This document shows positions 7,625-16,249 of a stretch of DNA of 64,000 bases, in pieces. Below the pieces are notes generated by a model. It worked only from the letters and a program-made list of their open reading frames with translations. It was not told where the DNA came from and made no database searches. The position numbers and the translations under genes are program-made. Where the stretch lies: NCBI RefSeq assembly GCF_002979775.1, contig NZ_PCPR01000013.1, positions 1 through 64,000 of the forward strand. The letters run 5' to 3'. Numbering within the stretch: position 1 is the stretch's first letter; every line of letters begins with the position of its first letter. This stretch comes from Arthrobacter sp. MYb23 (GTDB lineage: Bacteria > Actinomycetota > Actinomycetes > Actinomycetales > Micrococcaceae).

Positions 7625-8968
7625 CTAGTGGTGTTCCTTGTTGGCCCATTTGTAGGACCAAAGGCTTGAGACCAGTGCGATGAGGCATAGGCCGGCAAGG
7701 AGTGCTGCCGCAGGGACCCAGCTGCCGCTGCTGGCCATCAGGGCAGTAGCGATCAGGGGTATGAAGCCGCCGACGGCACCTGCCAGTGCGTAGGCAAATC
7801 CGGCACCGCTGTATCGGATCCGGACATCGAACATGTCGGTGAACCAGGTTTGCTGAACGCAGGTGGAGATGTTATGTCCAAGGTTGATGAGTGCGACAAA
7901 GCCAAGGATCATCGGGAAAAGGTCGCCGCTTTCAAGGGCGGCGAAGAATGGGGCAGCTGAAAGCGCTGCGGCCAGTGGACCGATGATGTAGAACCATTTC
8001 CTGCCGAACTTGTCGGCGAGCCGACCCCAGAGCGCCAGGAAAGGAATGGCCAGGACCATGGCGACCATGGAAGCGGTTAGAACAGTGGACGCTGGGGTGT
8101 CGGTGAAGTTCTTGACATAGGCGAGCGAGAACGTAAAGCCCATGTAGAAGGTGCTTTGGTCCACCATCCGCATGCCGATCACGGCCAGGATCTTCTTTGG
8201 GCTTGTTTTGAGCGCTTCGGCCAAGGGAGCCTGAGTGGCCTTGTGCTCTTCTTTGGCGGCGGCGAATTCGGCTGATTCCGGCACTCCGGCGCGGATCCAG
8301 AGACCGACGAGGGCGAAGAGGATGCTGATCACAAATGGCAGCCGCCAGCCCCAAGTGAGGAACTGCTCGGGGGTGGTCATGGCGGTAACCAATGAGAACG
8401 CGCCGGTACCGAGCAGCAACCCGACGAAAGAGCCGATCTGGACGCCGGTGGCCAGGAAGTTCCGTTTACCTGCCGGCGCGTTTTCCACTGCCATCAGCGC
8501 CGCGCCTCCCCACTCCCCGCCGACGGCGATGCCTTGGATGGCCCGCAGAGTCACAAGCAGGATGGGTGCTGCTACACCGATTGCCGCATAGCTGGGAAGC
8601 AAACCGATAGCTGTGCTTGCGAGACCCATCATGATGACGGTGATGAAGAGCATGGTGCGGCGACCGTACTTATCACCAAAATGCCCGAAGATGGCCCCGC
8701 CCAACGGACGAAACAAAAATCCGACGGCGAAGGAGCCCATCGAGGCCAGCAAGCCGGCGACCTGGTTGTCGGACGGGAAGAACAAAGGGCCGAACACAAC
8801 GGCGGCCGCCGTGCCATAGAGGAAGAAGTCGTACCAGTCAACGATGGCGCCTACTGTGCTGGCCAGTGCTGCGCGGCGGCCAGCTTTGGCATTCACCGCT
8901 GCCCGGGGAGGGGGAGGAGTGCTCATGGCTGAGGCGCTCACTGTATTGGGGGCTTGGGGACTCGTCAT
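7625..8968 (-). CDS. MFS transporter, metabolite:proton symporter (MHS) family
   Basis: This is a 447-residue, 12-helix inner-membrane symporter. It has the MHS hallmarks WYDFFLYGTAAA near residue 43 and the loop 2-3 motif HFGDKYGRRTM near residue 96. EWGGAALMAVENAP near residue 152 is typical of ShiA/ProP/KgtP relatives. These carry organic acids such as shikimate, alpha-ketoglutarate or betaine. It is divergent from the TIM-barrel/SDR pair across a region with an 18-bp palindrome, so both arms may be co-regulated. The substrate is probably a carboxylate, by family inference only. Confidence 0.9.
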   Translation of the reverse strand: MTSPQAPNTVSASAMSTPPPPRAAVNAKAGRRAALASTVGAIVDWYDFFLYGTAAAVVFGPLFFPSDNQVAGLLASMGSFAVGFLFRPLGGAIFGHFGDKYGRRTMLFITVIMMGLASTAIGLLPSYAAIGVAAPILLVTLRAIQGIAVGGEWGGAALMAVENAPAGKRNFLATGVQIGSFVGLLLGTGAFSLVTAMTTPEQFLTWGWRLPFVISILFALVGLWIRAGVPESAEFAAAKEEHKATQAPLAEALKTSPKKILAVIGMRMVDQSTFYMGFTFSLAYVKNFTDTPASTVLTASMVAMVLAIPFLALWGRLADKFGRKWFYIIGPLAAALSAAPFFAALESGDLFPMILGFVALINLGHNISTCVQQTWFTDMFDVRIRYSGAGFAYALAGAVGGFIPLIATALMASSGSWVPAAALLAGLCLIALVSSLWSYKWANKEHH

Positions 8969-9033
8969 TGCGGTTCACCGCAACCTTTCTGTAGCTCGGC
9001 TGCACCTTTGCTGGCGAGCGGAATGAATGCTTT

Positions 9034-9051
9034 AATGACTACGTAGTCATT
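9034..9051. promoter_or_regulatory. 18-bp perfect palindromic operator candidate
   Basis: AATGACTACGTAGTCATT is an exact palindrome in the 149-bp divergent region between the MHS transporter and the TIM-barrel gene. It lies 67 bp before the TIM-barrel start and 66 bp before the transporter start. Its position suits a dimeric regulator acting on both promoters. The nearby LacI protein is a candidate, although LacI sites usually have a central CG in a different context, so a GntR-type protein is equally plausible. Confidence 0.65.
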
Positions 9052-9117
9052 TAGTGATTTTGATCATACGCGCATCGCTGGATCGCGGTCAAACATCTAT
9101 TGAGCAGGACGGAAGTT

Positions 9118-9972
9118 ATGAAGAGAACCATTGGCCTGGCCCACCTGTCAGCGCTGCATTTGAGCCCGCCCGAACTGGTGGACGCTGCGGCTGATGCCGG
9201 TTTTACCTCCGTCGGCGTTCGTGTCTTCCCTGCCACCACGGGCGAATCGACCTACCCGATGGCCGCTGGCTCAGAGTTATCTGCGCGGATGCTGGACCGA
9301 CTCGCGGACAGGGGATTAGCTGTACGCGACGTAGAGGTATTCACCCTTGATGGGAACCGAGGCCGTGCTGAGTGGGGGCCTGTCCTTGAGGCGGGGGCAG
9401 CGCTGGGGGCCAGCGTTCTCAACGTCATCGGGAGCGATCCGGACGCCATGCGACTACGGGATAGTCTTTCCGCGCTGGTTGAGGATGCCAGAGGATTCGG
9501 GATCCGGCCCTCCGTTGAACCTATCTCGTATCAGCCACTTTCATCCGTGTCCGAAGCGGGACGCCTTGTAAAGCAAACCGGTTGCGGGATCATGCTCGAT
9601 ATTCTGCACTTCGTGCGTGCCGGCGGTCGGATTGCGGAACTGGAGTATCTGCCGACGGAGGCCGTGACTGTTATTCAGCTCTGTGACGGTCCTGTCGACA
9701 CTCCTGACTTGCCGGTCCCTCGTGCCATGCCCTTGGGCCAGGACGTCAATGGATCCCGGCGGCAGATCGAATCCCGTTCAAAGAGGCTGGCCCCCGGGGA
9801 GGGTGTCTTCCCCCTCAGGGAGATACTGGATCTCTTCCCGGATACGCCGGTCAGCGTCGAAGTCCCCGACGTCCTGGCTGTCGAGGTGCAAGGCACAGTT
9901 GCGCACCTTCAACACCTCTATGAGGCAGCTGCAACGCTGACTCGAACCTCCCTGAAAACTGAAGCGAAGTGA
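9118..9972 (+). CDS. TIM-barrel sugar phosphate isomerase/epimerase-like protein
   Basis: The 284-residue protein has the xylose-isomerase-like/AP-endonuclease-2 fold. The opening IGLAHLSALHLSPPELVDAAADAGF is typical of the first strand and helix. SVEPISYQPL and MLDILHFVRAGG carry the usual metal-binding Glu and Asp/His positions. ATG 9118 is preferred over an upstream TTG at 9100 because AGGACGGAAG sits just before it. The family includes isomerases, epimerases and 3-dehydroshikimate dehydratases. With a shikimate-transporter relative and an SDR next door, a dehydratase or epimerase in hydroxylated cyclic acid breakdown is possible. The reaction is not known. Confidence 0.8.
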   Translation: MKRTIGLAHLSALHLSPPELVDAAADAGFTSVGVRVFPATTGESTYPMAAGSELSARMLDRLADRGLAVRDVEVFTLDGNRGRAEWGPVLEAGAALGASVLNVIGSDPDAMRLRDSLSALVEDARGFGIRPSVEPISYQPLSSVSEAGRLVKQTGCGIMLDILHFVRAGGRIAELEYLPTEAVTVIQLCDGPVDTPDLPVPRAMPLGQDVNGSRRQIESRSKRLAPGEGVFPLREILDLFPDTPVSVEVPDVLAVEVQGTVAHLQHLYEAAATLTRTSLKTEAK

Positions 9973-10763
9973 ACACTATGAGCGAACTTACCCAAGCAAT
10001 AACCGCCCGGACCGCCACGCCGGAGACCTATTGGCCCGGTCGTTTTCAGGACCAGGTGATCCTGGTGACCGGTGCCGCAGGCGGACTCGGCTCTGACACG
10101 GCGGATCGACTGGCACGCGAAGGTGCCAAAGTTGTCTGCACCGATGTCACTGCCGGCGGCCGGGGTGACGGCAGCAGCCCGTCCAACTGCATGGCGTTGA
10201 ATGTTACCCAAAGGCAGGACTGGGACCACGCCGTGCAAGCCTCTCTGGAGCGTTACGGCAGGATCGACGGGGCGCTCTTTGCTCACGGCATACAGGGACC
10301 TGAGGTTTCCGTGACGGACATGCCGGCAGAGGGATGGGCCAGGACCCTGAGCGTAAATCTGGACGGCTGCCTTTACGGCCTTGCCAGCGTCCTGCCGGTC
10401 CTCACCAGCCAGGCCTACGGAAGAATTGCCATCCTTTCATCCATATCCGCGCGTGAAGGCAATCCGCACCAGGCGGCTTACTCTGCGTCCAAGGCCGGCC
10501 TTGTTGCGTTGGTGAAAACGGCAGCGAAAGAGGTGGCCCCTTACGGTGTTACGGTCAATTCCATCGCGCCCTCCATGATGAAAACCCGGCTCCTTCAGGA
10601 CCTGAGCCCCGAACGAAATGCCCAACTTCTCTCCAAGGTTCCTATGGGCAGAGTCGGGTTGCCGGAAGAATTTTCCGCGCTGGCCACTTGGTTGCTTTCC
10701 GCGGAGGCCAGCTACATGACGGGACAGACCTTGGACCTCAGCGGCGGCCGCAACACCGCCTAA
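9969..10763 (+). CDS. SDR family oxidoreductase
   Basis: A classical short-chain dehydrogenase of 264 residues, NAD(P)-dependent. The cofactor motif TGAAGGLG spans residues 34-41. The catalytic tetrad includes the serine in AILSSIS and YSASK with Tyr171 and Lys175. The stop-start junction with the TIM-barrel gene is a GTGA overlap (GTG 9969), and ATG 9978 is an alternative start three codons in. The two genes are therefore translationally coupled and likely act on the same compound, the SDR interconverting an alcohol and a ketone. The stop overlaps the stop of the convergent LacI gene by 3 bases. Confidence 0.88.
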   Translation: MNTMSELTQAITARTATPETYWPGRFQDQVILVTGAAGGLGSDTADRLAREGAKVVCTDVTAGGRGDGSSPSNCMALNVTQRQDWDHAVQASLERYGRIDGALFAHGIQGPEVSVTDMPAEGWARTLSVNLDGCLYGLASVLPVLTSQAYGRIAILSSISAREGNPHQAAYSASKAGLVALVKTAAKEVAPYGVTVNSIAPSMMKTRLLQDLSPERNAQLLSKVPMGRVGLPEEFSALATWLLSAEASYMTGQTLDLSGGRNTA

Positions 10764-11761
10764 ACCGCGGGAGCCGTCGTCGCCCGCACGTGCAAGCGGA
10801 CCGGAAAAACGGTCTTCATCGTTTCGCTGGGAGGCTCACCTTCAATCCTCCCAGCGAGACGGTCCACTGCCAGATACGACATCTCAAGGATCGGCTGATG
10901 GACGGTGGTGAGGTTGATGAACGCCCACCCCGCAGGCCCGGAATCATCGAACCCGACGACGGAAAGCTCCGCAGGGACGTTGATCCCCAGTTGCGCAGCC
11001 GCGTCCAAGACGGCAAAGGCCAACGCATCCGTCACACAGTAGACGGCTGTGGGCCTGTCGCCGCTGTCCAACAACTCCAGGGCGGCTCGAACACCCTCGT
11101 CGTGAGTGAGTCGAAGATGTCGAACCCACTCTTCGCGAATCTGCAGCCCTCGCCGTTCCATCGCGGCCCGGAACCCGTCCTCACGGTCGCGGCCGTTGGA
11201 CCGGTCCCGCAAAGTGGTCAGTACACCGATGTCCTTGTGGCCCAATTCTTCGAGATGGGCGACGACGATCTCGCCGGCACGTCGGTCATCGGCAAGTACT
11301 GCCTCGACCTCAACAGTTGTATCGTCGCGGCTGAGCAACACCACGGGGGTCCCGCGCTCCAACACCCTGCGGACGGCGGCGGAAGACTCACGTGCTGAAA
11401 CAAATATCATGCCGTCGACCGTTGCACTGTCAAGGACGTCAACAGCCTCAGGATCAGGTGAGATGTCCGGATCCCGGATGAGGACCATCCGATACCCACG
11501 CTCGAGAAGCCTGTTTTGCAAGGACTCAACAATGACCGGATAGATGGGGCTGGTCAGGTCAGCAACAACCACTCCAACGGCGTGGGTCCGTCTTGTCACC
11601 ATCATGCGGGCAGCGGCATCGGGCACGTACCCGAGCTCCCTCGCCACCGACAGAATCCGAGCTTTCGTGGCCGGAGCGACGGACGGATGCCCCCGAAGAG
11701 CGCGCGACACCGTCGATTGCGACAATCCCAAATGACGGGCCACGTCAACACTGGTTACCAT
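10760..11761 (-). CDS. LacI family transcriptional regulator
   Basis: The 333-residue repressor has an N-terminal helix-turn-helix (VTSVDVARHLGLSQSTVSRAL, residues 2-22) and hinge. A type 1 periplasmic-binding sensor domain follows, starting AVGVVVADLTSPIYP near residue 58. I chose ATG 11761 rather than GTG 11779 because the helix-turn-helix begins immediately. The upstream start would also overlap the inverted repeat that looks like its operator. It is divergent from the Fe-ADH/SSADH operon and convergent with the SDR, so it may control either group. The ligand is unknown, probably a sugar-like or small hydroxylated molecule. Confidence 0.9.
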   Translation of the reverse strand: MVTSVDVARHLGLSQSTVSRALRGHPSVAPATKARILSVARELGYVPDAAARMMVTRRTHAVGVVVADLTSPIYPVIVESLQNRLLERGYRMVLIRDPDISPDPEAVDVLDSATVDGMIFVSARESSAAVRRVLERGTPVVLLSRDDTTVEVEAVLADDRRAGEIVVAHLEELGHKDIGVLTTLRDRSNGRDREDGFRAAMERRGLQIREEWVRHLRLTHDEGVRAALELLDSGDRPTAVYCVTDALAFAVLDAAAQLGINVPAELSVVGFDDSGPAGWAFINLTTVHQPILEMSYLAVDRLAGRIEGEPPSETMKTVFPVRLHVRATTAPAV

Positions 11762-11777
11762 TCCACCATCGTATTTC

Positions 11778-11797
11778 ACCGATCCTGGTCGATCGGT
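11778..11797. promoter_or_regulatory. Inverted repeat, probable LacI autoregulatory operator
   Basis: ACCGATC and GATCGGT arms are separated by CTGGTC, with two further matching pairs outside. The repeat is 17 bp upstream of the LacI start in the divergent region leading to the Fe-ADH gene. It is well placed to repress lacI itself and possibly the operon to the right, although that start is 230 bp away. Confidence 0.55.
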
Positions 11798-12027
11798 AAA
11801 TCCAGCCTCTCAGCGGACTGGCGCTGTGAGGTTGCGCGCCGCAGCAGTTCTCGGAAAGTTCGTGGGGAGAACGGCCGTACATCGCCCCTGCACGTGTCAT
11901 TTGAACACATGCGGCAGAACAAGTTATGGCTTCTGGGCACATGGCTGCAGTCACAAGGCTCTGGAATGCTGGGTCACGCGGCGCCCCCAAGGGCCGTCGC
12001 TCGTCCCTTCTCTAGGAGTCAAACACA

Positions 12028-13278
12028 ATGTCGTGTGCGCACGCAGCGGGTATCAGTCCCGCAACTTTCGGCGTCCTTAGGCTGCCACGGACAGTCGTTG
12101 TCGGCGCCGGGCAGCGTTTTGCCGTCGCTGATATCGCAGCCAAATTCGGAACGAACGTCCTCATATGCACGGACCCGCGATTGGCCCTCTCGGAGGAACT
12201 CCAGGCATTGGTCCGGAGTCTGAAGGATCGGGACCTGACGGTACGGGTATATGGGGATACTCAGGCTGAGCTTCCCACTCCCGGCATCCTGGCATGTGTT
12301 GAGGAGCTCGATGGTCAAGAGACAGATGTCATTGTTGGTTTTGGCGGTGGCAGCTGCATGGATATGGCAAAGGTCGTGTCCGTTCTACTGACGCACGGCG
12401 GCAAGCCGAGCGACTACTATGGCGAGTTCGCTGTTCCCGGTCCCACCAAACCTGTCATCGCCGTTCCCACCACTGCCGGCACCGGGTCTGAAGCGACGGC
12501 AATCGCTGTGGTTTCCGACCCCGACCTGGGAATGAAAATGGGCATATCGAGCCCCCACATCATCCCGTATGCCGCAGTGTGCGATCCTGAGCTCACATAC
12601 TCGTGTCCGGCCTCCCTAACCGCCGCCACGGGCGCAGACACCTTCGTGCACTTGGTCGAGTCGTTCACTGCCATCACCCGCAAGCCCACTGCCGCGCTGG
12701 CCAATGAACGGGTCTTCGTCGGTAAAAACGTGCTGACAGATTCGATTGCCCTGAACGGCATCGGCTTGGTTGGACGCCACCTGGTCACGGCCTACAAAGA
12801 CCCGGAAAACGAAGAAGCCCGGGCGGGGATGATGCTCGCAGCTCTCTACGGAGGGGTCGTCCTCAGCAATGCAGGAACTGCCGCGGCGCACGCTATCCAG
12901 TACCCGGTAGGTGCAATGACCCACACACCCCACGGCGTAGGAGTCGGCCTCTTGTTGCCATACGTTGTTCGGCATAATTTCGAAGCCATCCAACCTCAGC
13001 TGGCGCAGATCGCCAACGTCCTGGGTCGGGACATCGGCGAACTCGACCAGCGCGACGCCGCCCTGGCCGGTGTCGAAGCCATCGATGAGGTCATCGCTGC
13101 CATTGAACTGCCCGCGACGCTGAAGGATATCGGCCTGCAGGAAAGCGACCTCGCCCACGTCGCCGCATTGTCGTTGAATTCCAAACGGCTCATCGACAAC
13201 AATCCCGTACCTCTGGACCTCGAAGCCGTGAACTCCATTGTTCATGCAGCTTTTGTTGGCTACCGCACCATCCGCTGA
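12028..13278 (+). CDS. Iron-containing alcohol dehydrogenase, candidate 4-hydroxybutyrate dehydrogenase
   Basis: The 416-residue group III alcohol dehydrogenase contains the NAD-binding segment GFGGGSCMDMAK near residue 108 and PTTAGTGSEAT near residue 150. The metal site is formed by residues in ATGADTFVHLVES and the histidines of AAHAIQYPVG and HTPHGVG. A TAGGAG ribosome site precedes ATG 12028. It lies 17 bp before a succinate-semialdehyde-type dehydrogenase, with an MBL lactonase nearby. That is the gene content of the Agrobacterium blcABC/attKLM system, in which the Fe-ADH converts 4-hydroxybutyrate to succinate semialdehyde. The family also holds maleylacetate reductases and propanediol oxidoreductases, so the substrate is inferred. 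Confidence 0.85.
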   Translation: MSCAHAAGISPATFGVLRLPRTVVVGAGQRFAVADIAAKFGTNVLICTDPRLALSEELQALVRSLKDRDLTVRVYGDTQAELPTPGILACVEELDGQETDVIVGFGGGSCMDMAKVVSVLLTHGGKPSDYYGEFAVPGPTKPVIAVPTTAGTGSEATAIAVVSDPDLGMKMGISSPHIIPYAAVCDPELTYSCPASLTAATGADTFVHLVESFTAITRKPTAALANERVFVGKNVLTDSIALNGIGLVGRHLVTAYKDPENEEARAGMMLAALYGGVVLSNAGTAAAHAIQYPVGAMTHTPHGVGVGLLLPYVVRHNFEAIQPQLAQIANVLGRDIGELDQRDAALAGVEAIDEVIAAIELPATLKDIGLQESDLAHVAALSLNSKRLIDNNPVPLDLEAVNSIVHAAFVGYRTIR

Positions 13279-13295
13279 TTGGCGAAGGACCATCC

Positions 13296-14771
13296 ATGAC
13301 ACTTCTTTCAACCCATGAACTGCTCCATATCGAAGGTCTGGCGGTGCCCCGCCAATTGCTGATTGGCGGCACTTGGCGGCACGCTGGCAGCGGGAACACC
13401 GTCGAGGTGATCAACCCCTCCGACGAAACGGTTATCACTGACATTGCCGACGCTGACGTCGAAGATGGTACCGCTGCAGTTGACGCGGCGGCTGCAGCCT
13501 TTCCTGAATGGGCGGCCACCCCACCGCGGCGCCGGGCGGAGATTCTGCGCCGCTGCTTCGAATTGATGTCTGAGCGCAGCGAGCAGCTGGCCCACTTGAT
13601 TTCCCTTGAGAACGGCAAGGCCCTTGCAGACGCGCGCGGAGAAGTGGCCTATGCCGCAGAGTTCTTCCGCTGGTACTCCGAAGAAGCGGTCCGGATCATC
13701 GGCGACGTGTCCGTCTCGCCGTCGGGGTCAAACCGGATCCTTGTCCAGCACCCGCCAATCGGTGTCTGCGTGCTGATCACCCCCTGGAACTTCCCGGCCG
13801 CCATGGCCACGAGGAAACTGGCCCCCGCGTTGGCGGCTGGTTGCACCACAGTGCTAAAGCCGGCAATGCTCACACCGCTGACCGCCTTGGCCATCGCCCA
13901 GATAATGATCGACGCCGGCACTCCGGCCGGCGTGGTCAACGTCATCACCACGAGTAAGACAAACGAGGTAGTCACCCCGATCCTTGCTGACTCCCGGGTC
14001 CGCAAACTCTCATTCACAGGTTCCACCAGCGTCGGTCGCCACCTGCTGCGGGAAGCGGCCGGGAACGTGCTCAAGTGCTCAATGGAACTGGGCGGCAATG
14101 CTCCGTTCCTGGTTTTTGATGACGCGGACCTCGAGCTGGCACTCGACGGCGCCATGATCGCTAAGATGCGTAACGGCGGTCAGGCTTGCACAGCAGCAAA
14201 CCGCATCTATGTCCAGCGTGGTATCCATGATGAGTTCGCCCGTCGGCTTGCCGATCGGATGGGGAAAATGCGCTTTGGCCCGGGCACCGATAACAATACC
14301 GAGGTTGGACCGCTCGTGGATGAGGCCAGTGTCCGGAAGGTTGACTCGCTGGTCCGCGACGCTGTCGGCCACGGTGCCAAACTGCTCACCGGAGGTAATC
14401 CCCTTGACGGTCCGGGGTTCTTCTATCCGCCTACCGTTCTAACCAACGTACCGCTGGAGGCCCGGATGGTGCATGAGGAAACATTCGGGCCGGTGGCCTT
14501 GATCATCCCTTTTGATACCGAAGATGAGGTCATCGCCGCTGCCAATAGTTCCGACGACGGCCTCGCCGCTTACGTGTTCACCGAGGACCTCCGACGCGGA
14601 CTCAGGATCTCTGAACGCATCGAAAGCGGCATGGTGGCCCTCAACAGAGGCCTCGTCTCGGACCCTGCAGCACCTTTCGGCGGAGTCAAACATAGCGGCC
14701 TCGGCCGCGAAGGGGCTCATCAGGGCCTGCTCGATTTCACCGAAACCAAGTACATCGCGCTCGATTGGTAG
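13296..14771 (+). CDS. NAD(P)-dependent aldehyde dehydrogenase, succinate-semialdehyde dehydrogenase type
   Basis: A 491-residue aldehyde dehydrogenase resembling GabD. TPWNFPAAM near residue 162 lies in the coenzyme fold. The general base is Glu264 in ELGGNAP, the nucleophile is Cys298 in GGQACTAANR, and GLGREGAHQGLLDF closes the C-terminus as in GabD enzymes. It would oxidise succinate semialdehyde to succinate for the TCA cycle. AAGGACC precedes the ATG, 17 bp after the Fe-ADH stop, so both are one transcript. Related semialdehydes are possible substrates, but the neighbourhood favours the 4-carbon one. Confidence 0.87.
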   Translation: MTLLSTHELLHIEGLAVPRQLLIGGTWRHAGSGNTVEVINPSDETVITDIADADVEDGTAAVDAAAAAFPEWAATPPRRRAEILRRCFELMSERSEQLAHLISLENGKALADARGEVAYAAEFFRWYSEEAVRIIGDVSVSPSGSNRILVQHPPIGVCVLITPWNFPAAMATRKLAPALAAGCTTVLKPAMLTPLTALAIAQIMIDAGTPAGVVNVITTSKTNEVVTPILADSRVRKLSFTGSTSVGRHLLREAAGNVLKCSMELGGNAPFLVFDDADLELALDGAMIAKMRNGGQACTAANRIYVQRGIHDEFARRLADRMGKMRFGPGTDNNTEVGPLVDEASVRKVDSLVRDAVGHGAKLLTGGNPLDGPGFFYPPTVLTNVPLEARMVHEETFGPVALIIPFDTEDEVIAAANSSDDGLAAYVFTEDLRRGLRISERIESGMVALNRGLVSDPAAPFGGVKHSGLGREGAHQGLLDFTETKYIALDW

Positions 14772-14810
14772 CCAGCGGCTCCCGACATTTCCACCTGAAA
14801 GAGAAGACCA

Positions 14811-16204
14811 ATGACGATCTCCCACAGTAAAACCACGACGACGGCCTGGCGGGTACCGCTAGCCAGCTTCGCAGGCACCACCATCGAGTGGTACGACTAC
14901 TACATCTTCGGCTTGCTCGCCGCTACCGGCGTCTTCAGTCGACTCTATTTTCCTGAGCAAGACCCTGCGACTTTCCTGAGCAAGACCCTGCGACGGGACT
15001 CCTTCTGGCCTTTGTGACCTATGCCGTTGGCTTCGTCGCACGGCCCTTCGGTGGCATGTTCGCGGGCCACTTCGGTGACAAAATCGGCCGTAAACCCATG
15101 CTGGTACTGTCACTTCTCATCATGGGCTTTGCCACCTTGGCCATGGGATTGCTTCCCACATACGCCCAAATCGGAGTCTGGGCCCCGATTCTCCTGACGG
15201 TCCTGCGACTTCTGCAGGGTTTCGGTGCTGGTGCCGAATGGGCTGGTGCTGCTGTCATTTCCATTGAGCATGCCCCCGCGGGACGCAGCGGATTCTTCGG
15301 CAGCTTCACGCAGATGGGCGTCCCGGCCGGGATGCTGCTTGCCAACGCAAGCGTCCTGATCGTCAAGTCCGCCGTTCCTACTGAGGTTTTCGACGCCTGG
15401 GCTTGGCGAGTTCCGTTCCTGCTGAGTGTGGTGCTGATCGTCGTCGGGCTGGTGGTTCGGGCCAAGCTTGAGGACTCTGACGATTTCAAAGAGCTGGTTG
15501 CGACGAAACAGACCTCTAAGAAGCCTCTCGGCGAAGCCATGAAGAAGGAGTCCAAGGGAATCTGGTTGGTTGTTGGCATGCGATTGGCAGAAAACTCCGC
15601 CTTCTACCTCTACACAACGTTCTCGGTGGTCTACATCATGAGGACGTTTGGGCCCGAGCGCGCCAACCAGGGCACACTGTCTGTACTTATCGCCTCCGCC
15701 ATAGGTGTCTTTGCCGTACCGCTGTGGGCGATCCTCTCTGACAAAATCGGTCGCAAACCCCTGTACCTGTTTGGTTCAATCGGCGGGCTCCTGTTCTTCC
15801 CCCTCTACTTCGTCATGACGGATACGGGCAGCGCACTGCTGGCAACGCTCGCAATCATCATCGGGCTAGCCGTCTTCCACAACTCCATGTATGGTCCCCA
15901 AGCCGCCTTCTTCTCCGAATTGTTCTCCACTAAGCTGCGCTACAGCGGAGCGTCCATGGGGTATCAGTTCGGTTCCGTTCTGGCTGGTGGCATCGCACCG
16001 TTGGTGGCCGTGGCCCTGCTGAACGCCGGAAATGGCGAGCCGGGGTGGGTGATCCTCTACTTCAGCGGGATAGGGATCATCACTGTGGTGGCGACGATGC
16101 TTGCGCCGGAAACCCTCGGAAGGCTGGAGCGACGTCTCGCTGCCGCTGAAGATGACGACGAGAAAGATGCAGGAGTAGCCGAGGTGCGCGCCAGCGCAGG
16201 CTAG
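14811..16204 (+). pseudogene. MHS family MFS transporter, frameshifted by a tandem duplication
   Basis: Two frames together encode a typical MHS symporter. The first (14811-15017) starts after GAAAGAGAAG and carries TTIEWYDYYIFGLLAATG. The second, in the next frame (15014-16204), continues YAVGFVARPFGGMF, HFGDKIGRKPM and EWAGAAVISIEHAP. The break is an exact 23-bp tandem duplication at 14949-14994. Removing one copy restores an unbroken FPEQDPATGLLLAFVTYAVG across the junction. The rest of the frame is intact, so the lesion is recent or reversible, or a sequencing or assembly error. In its repaired form it would be the carboxylate or lactone importer of the Fe-ADH/SSADH operon, 39 bp upstream. 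Confidence 0.9.
14949..14994 (+). repeat. Exact 23-bp tandem duplication inside the transporter gene
   Basis: Copies lie at 14949-14971 and 14972-14994, each reading TTTCCTGAGCAAGACCCTGC plus GAC. Because 23 is not a multiple of three it shifts the frame and creates the TGA at 15015-15017. Loss of one copy by slippage would restore the protein. Confidence 0.95.
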
Positions 16205-16225
16205 AACCTTCAACAAAGCGGGCGT

Positions 16226-16249
16226 CGTCCGGGTCACTGGCCCCGGACG
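16226..16249. terminator. Bidirectional stem-loop between convergent genes
   Basis: CGTCCGGG at 16226-16233 pairs with CCCGGACG at 16242-16249 around an 8-nt loop. It lies 22 bp after the transporter stop and overlaps the last codons of the convergent PucR gene, so it can serve both transcripts. Confidence 0.65.

Noticed and set aside
14811..16204. Translational restart at GTG 15014 making two functional half-proteins
   Set aside because: The GTG has no ribosome site and both halves would lack helices needed for an MFS fold. The duplication explains the break fully.
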